Below, piece after piece: positions 1 to 12,135 of a stretch of 64,000 bases of DNA. Under the pieces are notes generated by a model. The model had not been told where the DNA came from. It saw only the letters and a list, made by a program, of their open reading frames with translations, and ran no database searches. How positions within the stretch are numbered: the stretch's first letter is position 1; every line of letters starts with the position of its first letter. The stretch covers positions 124,001 to 188,000 of the forward strand of contig JAPFBL010000363.1 of NCBI GenBank assembly GCA_026182355.1. Direction: 5' to 3'. The translations under genes and the position numbers were made by a program. The stretch comes from Hermatobates lingyangjiaoensis (lineage: Eukaryota; Arthropoda; Insecta; Hemiptera; Hermatobatidae).

Positions 1-609
1 AAAAAGAAAAAATTGTTAGGCAAGAACAATAGATTAACAGGGCTCTTTTTGAATGACAGGAGAATCAAGTTACAATGATATATATCGTGACTTTTATTAA
101 ATTATAAAATATCTATTATGTAGATATAAACCCTGTTGTAAATAATGAAATGACAGAGATTTCCTAATTGAAAAATAAGATTTAATTAATTAATTAACAT
201 TTATTAATTAATTTATGTAAGATTTGTTACCCGTTTAATACAGTTCCTACTCTATTTCAACGGGAGTAGATTAACTAGCAAAAGGACACTATGTTGTTGG
301 ATAACCCATAGTTGATACAAAGTAGAATGAAAACGTTTACTTTCTTCCCTTTTCCTCTTAAATCGACTATAGTCGATTGCAACATTTTCCCCACTTAGCA
401 GTTAGGAAAGAAAGTAAAAAATTTTACTCTTTGTATTAAAAGGAAAAATGTTATCAGGGTTAATAAAACATAGTTCTGTGCAGACTTAATTATAATTCCT
501 AAGAGGTATACATAAAATGCTAATAAAATAGTCTCCACACAAATTCGTTTATGCAGTCAAACAATATTGTTGTTTTTTTTATGTTTTTTTTTATTTATGT
601 TAGATATAC

Positions 610-650
610 CTGAAGAAGAACACTACGTGTTCGAAACTCGTTTAACTTAT
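610..650 (+). ncRNA. Hammerhead-like core, family A (PLE terminal fragment)
   Basis: The sequence reads CTGAAGA, one extra A, a perfect stem GAACAC/GTGTTC closed by a TAC loop, then GAAAC. This matches the CUGANGA, helix II and GAAA parts of a hammerhead ribozyme. Helix I and helix III are not clear, so this copy may be decayed or use a different closing helix. A close relative is at 16520-16547. Confidence 0.5.
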
Positions 651-1136
651 CGTTATACTGGATAAATTTAACTTATCCAAACTCGTATATCAATTTTGAT
701 TGGTTAACTAATGACAGTGCTTATTATTAACAAAAATAAACTTAAATAAGCGACTTTTAAATGTATACTTAATCCAGTTAGATTTTTTCTGGAGTATACA
801 AAACATATGAAAGAAACATTATTGAGTTTCATGTAAAATGTATTAAACAAGGATGGTTTCATTTGACCTAATAAGAATTTACGAGGTTTTAAATCGCACT
901 TAATGGAGAGATACGACTGAAACATTTTTGTTGGTGGCTAAAGGATTAAGAGGATAATGACTTTATGACCGCACTTTCATTACATCACCACAACTCTACT
1001 TAGCTGCCATGTGAATTTAATTTAATAATTTTACGTAAAATTAAAGCTGATGATAAACATTTCGTTTTAACTTCGTCGAAAAACTGTTACTTTGACAGAT
1101 GTATACTTAAAATAAGTCCTTTTTAACTACTTAAAT

Positions 1137-1604
1137 CAGGGGTTCTTGAGCTTTTTGTGCTTCTGGACCCCCACATTTTCTCATCCCTCTTCACCGATTA
1201 CTTAAAAACCACCATCAAAAACCATTATGCGCAGAAAACATAAATAAAACATAATTTAGGTTGAAATACATTATAAAAGTATCTGTTTTGAATATAATGA
1301 ATAGTTTAATAGAATAGTTTGAATAATAGAATAGTTTTGCAACACTATAACAAACTCATAAGAATATTGTGCATTATAAAACTATTATAACAAAATTATA
1401 TTATAAATTATTATGTTCATTATCCTTACGGTCAGCTCGCTCTGCTTTGATATATTTTTAGTTATTCTAACCTGATATGAACATATAAACTTAGCGTGGA
1501 TCGTAAAATTCACCATGGACCTTCAAGATACTATTCACCCTTGTGAACCCCCGTAATCCTCTAGGGACCTTGGGGGTCCATGCGGACCACGTTGAGAACT
1601 ACTG
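1137..1604. mobile_element. Non-autonomous hAT-like DNA transposon, diverged
   Basis: The left end reads CAGGGGTTCTTGAGC and the right end, reverse-complemented, reads CAGTAGTTCTCAACG. Each is followed a little inside by a run of GGACCCCC or its complement. The flanking octamers ACTTAAAT and ACTCCGAT match at five of eight positions, as expected for an aged 8-bp target duplication. No transposase reading frame is visible inside. The end type is that of the hAT superfamily. Confidence 0.5.
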
Positions 1605-1987
1605 ACTCCGATCATGCTTTAGTAATGGTTAATTTGATTTACTTGAATGTATAACTGAATGGAATTGTACCATTTGGTTTTTAAAGTGGTTTCATCCATT
1701 ATTAGTAGATGATGTCCTAATAAGAATAAACCCTTGGTCAGTCACATTCGTTTCTATATACTTTAATCTTAAATTAAACGATAAACCTTAATCTTTATAC
1801 TTTATTTTATTTTGTATTTAAAGTCCTTAACACTTATTATACTATTATCGCTCATTTTTTGTCTGCCCAGTTGGCTTCCATCTTCTTATAGTACTATATC
1901 CTTTGTCGTAAGATGATCGAAATAATACTGTATTATATAATAGTATTTATATAATAAGATAGCACACAGGTAGACACAGGAATAACT

Positions 1988-2025
1988 AACTTCTATATTT
2001 CGACCATCGTCATCATCAGGAGGCG
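1988..2025 (-). ncRNA. Hammerhead ribozyme-like motif, family B
   Basis: Read on the minus strand it has CTGATGA, one extra T, the stem GAC/GTC around a GATG loop, GAA, and then the palindrome ATAT. The mirror copy at 2075-2112 has C in place of the extra T. Confidence 0.6.
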
Positions 2026-2074
2026 AAGAGTCCCGCAGGAAGGAATCGCCGCTTTCCCTTCCTGCGGGACTCTT

Positions 2075-2112
2075 CGCCTCCTGATGACGACGATGGTCGA
2101 AATATAGAAGTG
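2075..2112 (+). ncRNA. Hammerhead ribozyme-like motif, family B
   Basis: Helix I strand CGCCTC is followed by CTGATGA, an extra C, the stem GAC-GATG-GTC, GAA, the palindrome ATAT, an A at the cleavage position, then GAAGTG. CGCCTC and GAAGTG pair with one mismatch and one G-U. Helix III could only form between two RNA copies. Confidence 0.6.
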
Positions 2113-2245
2113 AGTTATTCCTGTGTCTATCTTTGTGCTATCTCTTTTAATTGGTTTTTATTTAAAAGTCAGTCGGACTGTTTCATTTAATTATATATAT
2201 ATATATATATAGAATATTTCACATAATCTCGTGAAATAATAATCA

Positions 2246-2449
2246 ATGATCAAACCACAATAAGAAATGGGAAAACAAGACTAAGATCTTTCAACCGTAA
2301 CAAGCAGTCTTCGTCAGAGTCAAACACCCAACTGAAGGGGTTTCTGAGTCAGTTTCTGAAGGTCAGTTGGGTTTTTGACTCTGACGAAGACAGCTTGTTA
2401 CGGTTAAAAGATCTTAGTCTTATTTTCCCATTTCTTATTGTGGTTTTAT

Positions 2450-2453
<4 letters not shown>
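2246..2453. repeat. PLE terminal-repeat foldback, family C
   Basis: The inverted repeat runs from GATCAAACC on the left to GGTTTTATTA on the right, where (TA)n begins. The left arm carries an intact family C hammerhead on the minus strand (2279-2321). In the right-arm copy the GAAA box has become AAAA. Confidence 0.75.
2279..2321 (-). ncRNA. Hammerhead ribozyme motif, family C
   Basis: On the minus strand GACT pairs with AGTC as helix I. CTGACGA is followed by one extra A, a GACTG/CGGTT stem with two G-U pairs, GAA, the palindrome AGATCT, and T at the cleavage position. Confidence 0.65.

Positions 2454-2454
<1 letters not shown>

Positions 2455-2487
<33 letters not shown>
2455..2487. repeat. 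(TA)n microsatellite
   Basis: A perfect TA tract adjoins the right end of the family C foldback. The same junction of PLE fragment and (TA)n recurs through the window. Confidence 0.9.
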
Positions 2488-2491
<4 letters not shown>

Positions 2492-3356
2492 AATTTAACC
2501 GAATGATGGAATAGGTTTATATAGGTTTAGTTTAAAATCTTACATAAGTAAATAATTTTCAGAACATGTCCATCCCTCTCTCCTTCCTTGTTAACTGGAA
2601 GCCGTGCTATACCTGTTTTGACCCCTCACCAGTCTCGAGGCAAGAAAGTTGGATATGGTTATTTACTTGCTGCAATTTCCTCTATCGACTGGATGTGCTC
2701 AGTGAGTTGTATTAAATGTCGACTTATCATCAAATAAATCTTTCGTATGTATTGTCATGACGCAGCAAACTTCCCATTGCTATCCATGCATTTTCTCACG
2801 ATCTTAGTTTTAATGACTTCAGTGTTTTAATGACTACAGTGTTGAAATCATGAATCGGGTACCCGACTCTAAATCTCATGTTACGTTAGAAACTTCATAG
2901 AAACCTTATATTTGCCTTTATGCCTATGGACCATTCCCAGGCTGAATCATTATAGAATTCATATGATTCCTTAATTATGCATTACTTTTCATAGTTTATT
3001 CTATTATATTTATATTTCTTAACTATTTCTGTACCTTTGTAAGTCCCACACAAAAACCCGTCGCGAAATATAATAACGGCAGGTTCTTAATATCCTCTCT
3101 ATTTTCTTCACTGCTAGAAATTATTTTTCTCCTATCACTTTGAAAGAAATGTTTCTTTCTTATTAAAATGATTGAAATTTTTATTAAACAAATAATTAGA
3201 ATCTGGGGAAACGAACAAGTAAATATGAAATAGTAGAATACTATAGACTACGGCAATAATACTGTAGTTGCTGATATAAGAGAGCTATATATATATACCC
3301 ATATAAAGTAGACGTAGCAATGTAGATGAAGAAACATAGAGACATTAAAAACACGC

Positions 3357-3500
3357 ACTTACGGTCGGTAATTTTCAGTTTGAACCCTCTTCGGAGAGAT
3401 GGAGAGAAACCTCTCCTATGTTGGAGATGGAGTTGGTTTCACTCTCTCATCTCTCCTGAAGACTGTTCAAACCGAAAATGAGAGATTGTAATGTATAAGT
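3357..3500. repeat. PLE terminal-repeat foldback, family D, decayed
   Basis: The left part carries the complement of the family D motif (AATTTTCAGTTTGAACC) and the right part carries CTGAAGACTGTTCAAACCGA. The two lie in inverted orientation around a pyrimidine-rich centre. Helix II is broken by a G-to-T change, so the ribozyme is probably dead. Confidence 0.6.
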
Positions 3501-3732
3501 GTATTTTTAATTTCTTTATGTTTTTTCATGTACATTGAATTTTATTTGTTCGTTTCGGATCATATTTTAATCGAAAAATAATATATATACTAGATTCACT
3601 TTCCACCGTCCATCATGAACTAACGTAGATCTTCTTCGTAACTTCTAGTCTCCTCCGTACTACGAACTTCGTTTCGAAATATTGATCCCAGTAAGTGTTT
3701 TTGGTTTTTATGTGTTGTTTTTTACAGTTATA

Positions 3733-3862
3733 TGATCAAACCACGATATGAAAAGGGGAAAAAAGACTAAGATCTTTCAACCGTAACAAGTCAGAGTCAA
3801 CCGCTTGTTACAGTTGAAAGATCTTACTCTTTTTTCCCCTTTTCATATTGTGGTTTGATCAA
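3733..3862. repeat. PLE foldback, family C, centrally shortened
   Basis: Arms beginning GATCAAACCAC and ending GTGGTTTGATC are almost fully self-complementary with a very short centre. Part of the hammerhead core has been lost at the midpoint. Confidence 0.7.
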
Positions 3863-4093
3863 TGATTGATATTTCATGTGTTTATGTGAAATCTTGTTAG
3901 TTATGAACAGTTATATATATAAAAGAAATTCAATAATATATCAACCATTTCTTAGAATAGGTGCATTATGTAATCGGGATTCACACAGACATAACTCACT
4001 TCCATTGTCGTTATCAAGGAATGAAGAGTCCCTCAGGATGACAGACCGGTGAATACATATATATAAAGATTTCACATAAACACGTGGAACAAC

Positions 4094-4417
4094 AATCAAT
4101 GATCAAACCACAATAAGAAAATGGGAAAACAAGGCTAAGATCTTTCAACCGTAACAAGCGGTCTTCGTCAGAGTCAAAAACCCAACTGAGTTGGTTTTTT
4201 TCACATAAACACGTGAAATAACAATTAATGATCAAACCACAATAAGAAATGGGAAAACAAGACTAAGATCTTTCAACCGTAACAAGCGGTCTTCGCCAGA
4301 GTCAAAAACCCAACTGATGGTTGGGTCGTCAGTTGGTTTTTGACTCTGACGAAGACCGCTTGTTACGGTTGAAAGATCTTAGTCTTGTTTTCCCATTTCT
4401 TATTGTGGTTTGATCAT
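4094..4417. repeat. PLE family C half copy followed by a full foldback
   Basis: A minus-strand half copy (4094-4200) is followed by a complete inverted pair (4229-4417). Three family C hammerhead motifs result: 4133-4175 (minus), 4261-4303 (minus, with a core A-to-G change) and 4342-4384 (plus, intact). A (TA)n tract follows. Confidence 0.75.
4342..4384 (+). ncRNA. Hammerhead ribozyme motif, family C, best copy
   Basis: Forty-three nucleotides hold every element. Helix I is GACT with AGTC. The core CTGACGA is followed by one extra A. Helix II is GACCG/CGGTT with a seven-nt loop. GAA is followed by the self-complementary AGATCT and T at the cleavage position. Helix III of this kind requires two RNA copies. 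Confidence 0.75.
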
Positions 4418-5439
4418 ATATATATATATAAGTGATGATAAATCAAAAAACGATCCAGTAGGGCTACTTAAATAAAGAATAATACGTAAAAAATAAAAAT
4501 TTCACAGGTAGACTCACATTTCTATGATATTTTGACGTTCGTCGTTTCAGGAAGTAGATTACTAGAGAGGCACCAGCTAACTGCTATATAATGACATAGA
4601 TATCAAATACTAAGAAAAAACATTGGATGCAAGTCAATTTTGCCTTGGGACTCAATCAGTTTGACATGATATTAGTATATTTCGGTGATCTGTGGGGTGA
4701 GTGATTAGGAGCATCATCTACTCTGGACAAGCGGTGTATTTGTTGGACGGGTGGAAAGCCGATTAGGTGACCTACTACTATCATGGGAATTAAGACTGGG
4801 CAAGATTCACACGTTTGCCAGCCCGTTCATGGTCCGATTAGCTTGAGGAATTCAACGCAGTGCATTTCCCTCTACAACCTTATTATTCTTGATATCCCAT
4901 CATCATTTCCTTTCTTTTTCAAAACAGATGGTAAGTAGATATTTAATATTATAAAAAGCCTAATCATCTCATCATTCTATGCTATTATCATTCCAAACAG
5001 TGTCTTGAATATTCAAAATTTCCCAGGTCCTAAACTAAAATCTTTCTAAACTGAACCTCACAACTGGAATACCCAAAAAAGATCGTGAATTTATTTGAAT
5101 ATAAATTAAAATAAAAATTAAGTGTTATTAACATACAATCATACAGTTGTTTTAATTCTATTCCACTAAAAATACAAATTTCTATTTTATAAAAAGGTGA
5201 TATATCAACCAGCTCTCAGCTCAAAAGCAGAAGATCTGCAAGTATCTAAACTCCATGCCACAAGTTCAAATCAGTATACCCTAAATATTTTTTTTTTTTT
5301 GAGAAAAAAACTGATTAGCTAAGTGGCACAAAAAAAAACAAAAAATATTAGTCATGTTTAATGAGACATGCATGGTGAAAGGTCTAGACTCGAAGTAATG
5401 TGTATTACTATATATGTCATTAAAATATGAAAGAAAACA

Positions 5440-5740
5440 GTGCTAGTTAATTACCGTTGCGTCTACAACGTGCTTAGTTTCCCTTTCTCTTTTCTCCTGA
5501 AGACGGACTGCCTGAAAATTTGAGTTCGTAATTGTGTTTCTTTCCTCTGTGTGTTACTCTTCTTCGATTTTGAACTCGTGTATATTTATATACATATAAA
5601 GCAATTGAAAAGAAGGTAGCACACAGATAGACAAAGGTATAACTTACTTCTATATTTCGACCATCATCGTCATCAGGAGGTGAAGAGTCCCGGAGGAAGG
5701 TAGAGCGGCGACCGAATGCGATCAGCAATAGCACAATCGT
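5440..5740. repeat. PLE terminal fragments, families D-like (+) and B (-)
   Basis: The plus-strand piece contains CTCCTGAAGACGG followed by GAAAATTTGAG. It is followed on the minus strand by a family B piece containing TATTTCGACCATCATCG. The D-like piece recurs in antisense at 21595-21770. Confidence 0.6.
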
Positions 5741-5931
5741 TATCCATTACCCCCACTACGGGATATGTAAAGTACTGGATACATAAAGATATGTATATTT
5801 ATATATTTAACACTGTAAATCAGTTTGCTAAATAAACACACTTAACAGGTTTACACTATTGCGTTTATTTACTTTCCTTCTTAGAACTTTTGTTATCCAT
5901 TTTGAATCAACTTTCTATTTATTCAGCAGTG

Positions 5932-5963
<32 letters not shown>

Positions 5964-6324
5964 GCGCTTATTGAAAATATTCAACAAACTAAACAAAAAT
6001 AATCGCAATACAAATCACTAAGTCTCACAATGATATTTCGACATTTATATTCAACAGGATCGTAACCTGATATTTTTGGATTCCAGATAAAGACTTTTGT
6101 TTGTGTACAATTATAAATATTTTCTATATTTAAATTTGTCGTATTTTGTATATTGTATTTTTATCACAAGTAAATATTTAGTGCTAAACTGGTTTAATGT
6201 AGACTCAATTGTTTATAAGTCTTTCTTTCGTAGTTATATGTTTATAATATTCATTTTTAAATTATTCCTTCTGATTTAATGTACTAGAGTAACTATAATA
6301 ACAGGTTCTACGCTTTGTTCACAG

Positions 6325-6448
6325 GCAGAGGAGTTGAATTCCATAGTTGGTAATGCCTTCCGCATGGCCTACGCATCCCATCTCCAGCAACCTGACCTTC
6401 CTGTAGTCAACAAGAACCTCGATTCTGAAGTCCATCCCTATAGTTTGG
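6325..6448 (+). CDS. SH2D5-like: PTB-SH2 adaptor gene, exon with the end of the PTB domain
   Basis: The exon is bounded by an acceptor TTGTTCACAG and a donor GTAAGTC. Read from its first base it encodes about 41 residues starting AEELNSIVGNAFRMAYA. That pattern is the C-terminal alpha helix of a phosphotyrosine-binding (PTB) domain, as in Shc, Dab and SH2D5. Earlier PTB exons must lie before the window. The exon is 124 nt and ends one base into a codon, while the next confident exon (40715) starts in phase 0, so a short exon of length 3n+2 is missing between them. Function is inferred: a cytoplasmic scaffold that binds tyrosine-containing motifs. Confidence 0.75.
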
Positions 6449-6938
6449 GTAAGTCATTTCACATTCTAATTGACTTTCTATAATTAATAATTAGACTTAA
6501 AGAATCTTTTCACCTTTAATAAAGACAATAAATATTGGCAAAAGTAAATAAAAGAGTTTTTTTTATAGAAATACGACTTTTGAGAAAAACAATATCGCGT
6601 TTTGAACAATATTAACGTTCTTCATCAAGTTACAATCTTCTTATCAGGAAAAAAATGACTGACACATGTTAAAGCTGCACTCCGTACACTAGGATGGTTG
6701 AAGATCTCATACAACTTTCACCTTCACATTGTAAATCTCAACAGTTCTAAATTTTTTGATGTTTTTTGCAGACTAACTTCAGTCATTTTCCCTGACATTA
6801 CTCAATGTGTTACAAATTATCTTTTCACTTCTTTACTTCCTGTGTACATTTCTTCAAATTTAAACTTATGTAAAGATCCAGTTTGGATCATCTTTCCGAT
6901 TTTACAGTGAATTTATACCAATATATATGTATATATAA

Positions 6939-7253
6939 GGGCCAGGTTAGCTCAGTGGTTAACGTACTCGCCTTAGGGCTGGTAGTCCGGGGTTCGATTC
7001 CCACCTGGCCCTCGATTTATTAACGCGGGAGGTGAATCAATCTGACTATGTCGTCCCTCGGAGAGGACGTTAAGCCGTCGGTCCCGAGCCTCTACGATGT
7101 CAGGTACTCGTTAAAGATCCCTACTCGAAATGCACTTGAGTTATGCAAAATTTAAGACTCCCAATGTAGAATGTGTAGTATCACTTGATAAACAAAAAAT
7201 CGGTAAACGGCTGACGTTATCACCCGCTAGGGGATTGGTGTAAACAGTAAAAA
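6939..7253 (+). mobile_element. tRNA-derived SINE, copy 1
   Basis: The head (6939-7011) is tRNA-like. GGGCCAG and CTGGCCC form a complete 7-bp acceptor stem, TTAGCTCAGTGG matches the A box and GGTTCGATTCC the B box of an RNA polymerase III promoter. The anticodon arm is degenerate, so this is not a working tRNA. The body contains GGACGTTAAGCCGTCGGTCC and the tail ends near CACCCGCTAGGGGA. Three more copies lie in the window. Confidence 0.88.
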
Positions 7254-7327
7254 AATATGTAAATATAACATTAAAGTTGATTAAAAAATTGAAAATTCTA
7301 AGGTAGTGCAATCAGTTATTATGTAGT

Positions 7328-7442
7328 ATTTACTAATTGTATGGTAAAAAAGTTGATGAAATAGGCTTCTATATGTAGAAATAGCCTCATGTAATGAAAC
7401 TTCTATATGTGGGGACTATTTCATTAACTTTTTTACCCTACA
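7328..7442. repeat. PLE family A foldback, internally deleted
   Basis: The ends TTGTATGGTAAAAAAGTTG and its inverted partner (TTAACTTTTTTACCCTAC) match the arms of the longer foldback at 16352-16616. The centre with the hammerhead-like core is missing. Confidence 0.55.
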
Positions 7443-8518
7443 AAATTTGAAAAGCTATTTATTATTCATACATGGGTATATATATTGTTTTACCAGGATG
7501 GGAGTCAAATTTATAAGAAGTTGCCTGCTATAGTGTAATAGTAATTAAGTTTGTTGTGTGAAAGTTGAGGCAGATTGAATTGTTGGTTGGTTATTAGGGC
7601 ATTGGTGAATTATAAATCGGCCGGCTCGGTGTTTTGAGAATGCCGACTGAGGTCTGCAAGCCCTCACGTCTGTTGGGCTCCATTTGCCATCTGATACATT
7701 ATTCAGTCCATTCAGACCGTCATCACAGACAACTCTTCAACTAGAAAGCTCTTCTCCATTTTTTACTTACACAAGATTTTCCTTTGCCCTAATCTTATCA
7801 ACTGCTTTTACAAAGTATTTTCTTTTCTCCTTTCAAAAAAAAAAAGGAAAATGATATTTTCTTTAATAAATATTTCATTAGAATTCGTAAATAATAAATG
7901 CCACACACTTTCACATAATTTTAACTATACAAAAAATATTTACTTGTTGACAGTTTCAACAAGACACACTAAATCCAGATAATATTGTAAATATAAAACT
8001 TATTGAATGCAGCACTAAACAATTACTAATTAATTAAAATACATAATAGCAACGTTTTTCAAACTGTATAGGAATAGTATATCATGTAGAATATATGTAT
8101 TATATACTAAGCTATCACAATAAACACGTGATGAATATTGATGAAGTAAAAGCCACAAAGAAAAATTAAAAAACACAGGAAATATGCTCTTTCAGATTTT
8201 CAAATTTATATTTGAAATAAATTTCACCTTTCAAATTTATATCATCAGAGAACAACTAGAAATAGAAAACCAAAAAGGTTACAGCATGGTTACAGAAACA
8301 ATATAAAGGAAGATAATATTGTTTACAGAAGCAAAATATGGGAAGGTAATATCAGTTTACTGTTTATTAATGAATGTTTACATTTTCCCTGTGATTTTTA
8401 CTTTCATAGGAATTAATTATATATATCCCCCAAATTCCCCAACCTTGAGTTCGAAGAGGCATTCTATGCCTCCTTGGGGCTCGTTCTCTTCCTGGTCTCA
8501 AACCTGTACCGTTAATTA

Positions 8519-8645
8519 TTTTTTTTTTATTATTATTATTATTATCATTTTTTTTTATTATTATTTTATTTTTTTTATTATATTTATTTTTTTATTATTT
8601 ATTATTTGTATTTTATATATTTTTATCTTGTTTTCTAAATAAATA
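8519..8645. repeat. T-rich imperfect TTA repeat
   Basis: About 120 bp of (ATT)n mixed with T runs. The open reading frame across it is a product of this low complexity. Confidence 0.8.
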
Positions 8646-8754
8646 TTGGAGGGATTTTATTTTTTCCTCTCCTCCCCTGGGGAGCAGCTTTTGCGTGGTT
8701 CCACAATTACTCTGGAGGCCAGTAGCAGTTTGCTTCTCAACGCGAGTACTTCGC

Positions 8755-8830
8755 CACTTTTCCCGATGACGCGGATGTCGAAATATCGAATGAGTTCTGT
8801 AGTGTCTTTCTGTGTTCTTTTCTAAGTGTT
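8755..8830 (+). repeat. PLE family B terminal fragment
   Basis: CCGATGACGCGGATGTCGAAATATCG is the family B hammerhead-like core with a U-to-C change at the second core base. It lies just upstream of (TA)n and a family C foldback. Confidence 0.5.
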
Positions 8831-8885
8831 AAAGTGAAATATATATATATATAAAAAAATTTCACATTAAAACGTGAAACAACAA

Positions 8886-9060
8886 TCAATGATCAAACAC
8901 AATAAAAATGGGAAAACAAGACTAAGATCTTTCAACCGTAACAAGCGGTCTTCGTCAAGTCAAAAACCCAACTGAGTTGGGTTTTTGACTCTGACGAAGA
9001 CCGCTTGTTCGGTTGAAAGATCTTAGTCTTGTTTTCCCATTTCTTATTGTGGTTTGATCA
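8886..9060. repeat. PLE foldback, family C
   Basis: A nearly complete inverted pair ends in GTGGTTTGATC next to (TA)n. The plus-strand arm keeps a good hammerhead (8987-9028). The minus-strand copy has lost the first core C. Confidence 0.75.
8987..9028 (+). ncRNA. Hammerhead ribozyme motif, family C
   Basis: GACT and AGTC form helix I. CTGACGA, one extra A, a GACCG/CGGTT stem with a six-nt loop, GAA, AGATCT and T follow. It differs from the 4342 copy by one loop deletion. Confidence 0.7.
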
Positions 9061-11199
9061 AAAAATTTATATATATATATATATATATTATATTATTCAT
9101 ATATATAACAAGATTTCACTATAAACACGTGAAATAAAACTATCTAAACCACGGCATAGTATCAACTGGGCTCTGAAGAAGACCACTGGTTTTAGTTCAG
9201 ATTACTATAAGTCCATTTTTGGTAATATAATTTTAAGCACATGTCGCAGCGTCCCAACAACTTGTTAAATATGTCCCAAGGTTTATAAAGTTAAGCAAAA
9301 AAAAATAATATTTATTAAATAAAAAAAAAATTGTTTGATTTCTCGGAAGACTGAATAGCTACATGGATTTATTATTATAAAAGGTCTTACAGATTAATCT
9401 GACTCTCCATCGCATGTGACTTTCTCATCACGTGCGACCCCATCATCACATGCATGCGACCTTCTCATCGTGCGGAGTCTATACTTGGATCAATCATATC
9501 TGTTAGAATAGACTACTATAACTTAGGTTGCCTTGCACGTTATAAATCTGGCAGGAATTAAAATACATTGTACTTAGTTTTTTTCATTATACTTTTTAAC
9601 TCTATTTTTGTACGTATGAACATTTGTACTTTTTAATTCTACTTATTCTGTTTGCGTGAAATAGATAGATGAAGGGTCTATCATATTTGATATAAGGATA
9701 AGTTATAGACATTATAATTCTGTAGGCTACCTGGTAAAGGGAAGAAATTATATTGTTAATAAGTTTTCTTAATTAACTAATGTAGGGTAGTTTAATTGAC
9801 AAATTAATTTTTTTATTTCTAGATGGAGGTAAAAATTTAAATTGAATAATAATACTTCTTTAAGAAGGTTAACTAAGAAAGCATTTATGATAATTATTAT
9901 TGTGATTATGAACCATAGCATGATCATACTAAGGCTAATTATAGGATTAGTATGATTATTTCGGCAAGGCTATAATTATATTATCATGTACATTATACAA
10001 TGTTGATTTAAAAACATGCGTCCAGTTTATGGAGGTTTTCTTGTTTTGAGAAATTCCAATATGGTATTTCAAAAGTAAAGGAGAAATATCATTTTTTATG
10101 ACCTTCTATAGTAAATGCCATCATGTCAAATTAGTCATGTTGTATGAATGACACTCTTAACTTTTGCTTTTATTGTCGAGTCCTACCTTCACTTAGAAAG
10201 AATTTTCAGAAACCATAAAAAAAAAGAAGTCAACACATTTGTAGGTTTTGATTTATAGGGTGCCTAGTCGGAAGTGTGAGGGCATAAATCACGGTAGTAT
10301 GATGTGGGTCACCCTGGAACAGAGTTGACATTGCATTTCACTCCAAACCCCTTCCTCAAAGTCCTACTAACTTTTCAAAAACTTCAACCTAAACTCAACA
10401 CCCCATGTCTTTGTTCACTTAATATTCAACGATGTTTAACCCAAAACCTCTTTCCTTAATGAAAATCAATAACGTACTTTATTTAACCAAAACTTCTTAA
10501 AATTCAACAATTTATTCCCTTATTTTCGGATTGCCTGTTGAATAATTAATATTTTTTTTTGTCTTTCTTGTTTTAACCTGAATATAAGGCTTATAAATAC
10601 TAAATGACTTATGGATTCAACCCTAAGAAAGTAAGTTTAATATTTAAATACCTCAGCGGCAGCTTTTTGACACTCTATTTCAAAATATTATTTTGGAAAG
10701 ATTATTGAAAATCAATCATTTTTAATATTGCTGATAAACTTGTAATAAAAGCATTAATTTTTTTACAAGATTAAGAACTATCAACAATCATTATCATGAT
10801 TATCAATTGAAAAGTTAAAACATAATACTTTACTTTATGGGAAAAAAAAGCACAAACCTGTTTACAAGTAAACATTATTTAGAATGTAATAATATATATG
10901 TCATGCATTTTCAAAAATAAAACATTTATATAAAAAAATCTGTTTTATAATGTCGGCAGATTTAATCATTTTAAAGTCTCTAGAAATTATTTTGGATATT
11001 TTTGGGGTAACCTGCGCTAGATATTTGTCAGGTTCCATGTCGCTTGATTGTGATCGACATGTAGCTGTGGTACATAACCCACAAGGGTCACACCGTTTTC
11101 TGGACTCTAATATAAATTTGCATGTCATATGCGAAATGTATTTCATATTTTGTATGATATATGTGAAATTAACACTTGACCCTTACAATTGGAAAAGTC

Positions 11200-11440
11200 C
11201 ATGAACTCAGCTGGTGGACTTTAAAACTGGTACTCAGTCTTGAAGTGAGCCTGGGTCCCAGAAAATGGGCACTTCCCTATTGGGGGATGGACCCAACCCT
11301 CTTGTATACAATGGTAGTCCTTAAACTGATGACTTGGAGTAGTAGTCTGTCACCTAATTGAAGTGTTAGGCTTATCTTCTATGCACCTCATTTCATCCTC
11401 TTGATGACGACAGATGTTAAAATATCGTTATAAGTTACCA
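11200..11440 (+). repeat. PLE family B terminal fragment, decayed
   Basis: The end contains TTGATGACGACAGATGTTAAAATATCG, a mutated family B core. The part before it is GC-richer and not recognised. Confidence 0.4.
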
Positions 11441-12135
11441 TCTTCTCTCTCTCTCTCTTGATCTACTTTTATTTAATAAAATTAGTAAGAATATTTTTTT
11501 TTCTTAATAAAGACAACAATGTAATTCATTAAACTGAACAATGATCAAAGGATTTTTCAGCAGTGTTCTCCCGAGTAGCCAATCCTTCATACAGGAAAAC
11601 AAAAACATTTCTGCAGTCAAAGGCTCTTTATTATAACGCCTTGTGGATTCAAACACTGTAGTTCTCTGACAATTGATATCAACCCGTCAGGCTTTTCCCA
11701 CTCTCCCATTCAAATATCAGGTTATTACATTTTTAATGCAAGTATTAGACTTCTTTTGTTCAAAAGGTCAATTAAAAAGCTTTGAAATTATTATAAAAAT
11801 TATCTGAGATATGTTTTTATAATAATTTCAAATGTATAAAATAATGTTTCAAATTTTTGTATGAGAATAATTTAAATTAGTTAAAAACAGTTAAAATGTT
11901 ATAATATAGGGCATGTTATTTATGACTAACATTTTACTTGTAATGTATTTATGTACATATTATTTGTACACATTACACATTAATATATATGTTTGCAAAA
12001 TCTGTTGTATTAGTTTCAAACTTAAATCAAAATATCTTAGTTCAAAAGCTAAATTCAGTATTATATAGCTTACTTTATCCCATGCATACACTTATAAGAT
12101 TATATTTTTTTTTTTGTTATTCAATGAGTAAATTG

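Larger units (their letters stand above)
1957..2143. repeat. PLE terminal-repeat foldback, family B
   Basis: This is a near-perfect inverted repeat with arms of about 90 bp. The left arm begins AGATAGC and the right arm ends GCTATCT. Each arm holds a hammerhead-like motif, on opposite strands. It is interpreted as two PLE pLTR pieces in inverted orientation. A single diverged arm of the same family lies at 5612-5740. Confidence 0.75.
1..6324 (+). other. Intron or 5' flank of the PTB-SH2 gene, repeat-filled
   Basis: I see no coding exon here. The stretch lies upstream of the first recognisable exon of the + strand gene, and that exon begins at a splice acceptor, so this is probably intron. 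It holds a diverged hAT-like element (1137-1604), PLE terminal fragments (around 481-660, 1957-2143, 2246-2453, 3357-3500, 3733-3862, 4094-4417, 5440-5740) and (TA)n tracts. The segment 4670-4900 is richer in G and C but gave no recognisable protein. Confidence 0.6.

Noticed and set aside
5474..5734. 86-codon minus-strand frame
   Set aside because: It runs across two PLE terminal fragments in opposite orientations and matches no protein.
6939..7011. Functional tRNA gene
   Set aside because: The acceptor stem and promoter boxes are good, but the anticodon arm does not fold properly and the sequence continues into a SINE body with other copies nearby.
10950..11204. 84-codon frame with a Cys/His-rich segment as a possible missing exon
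   Set aside because: No good splice sites or domain match, and its counterpart on the other strand is equally open.
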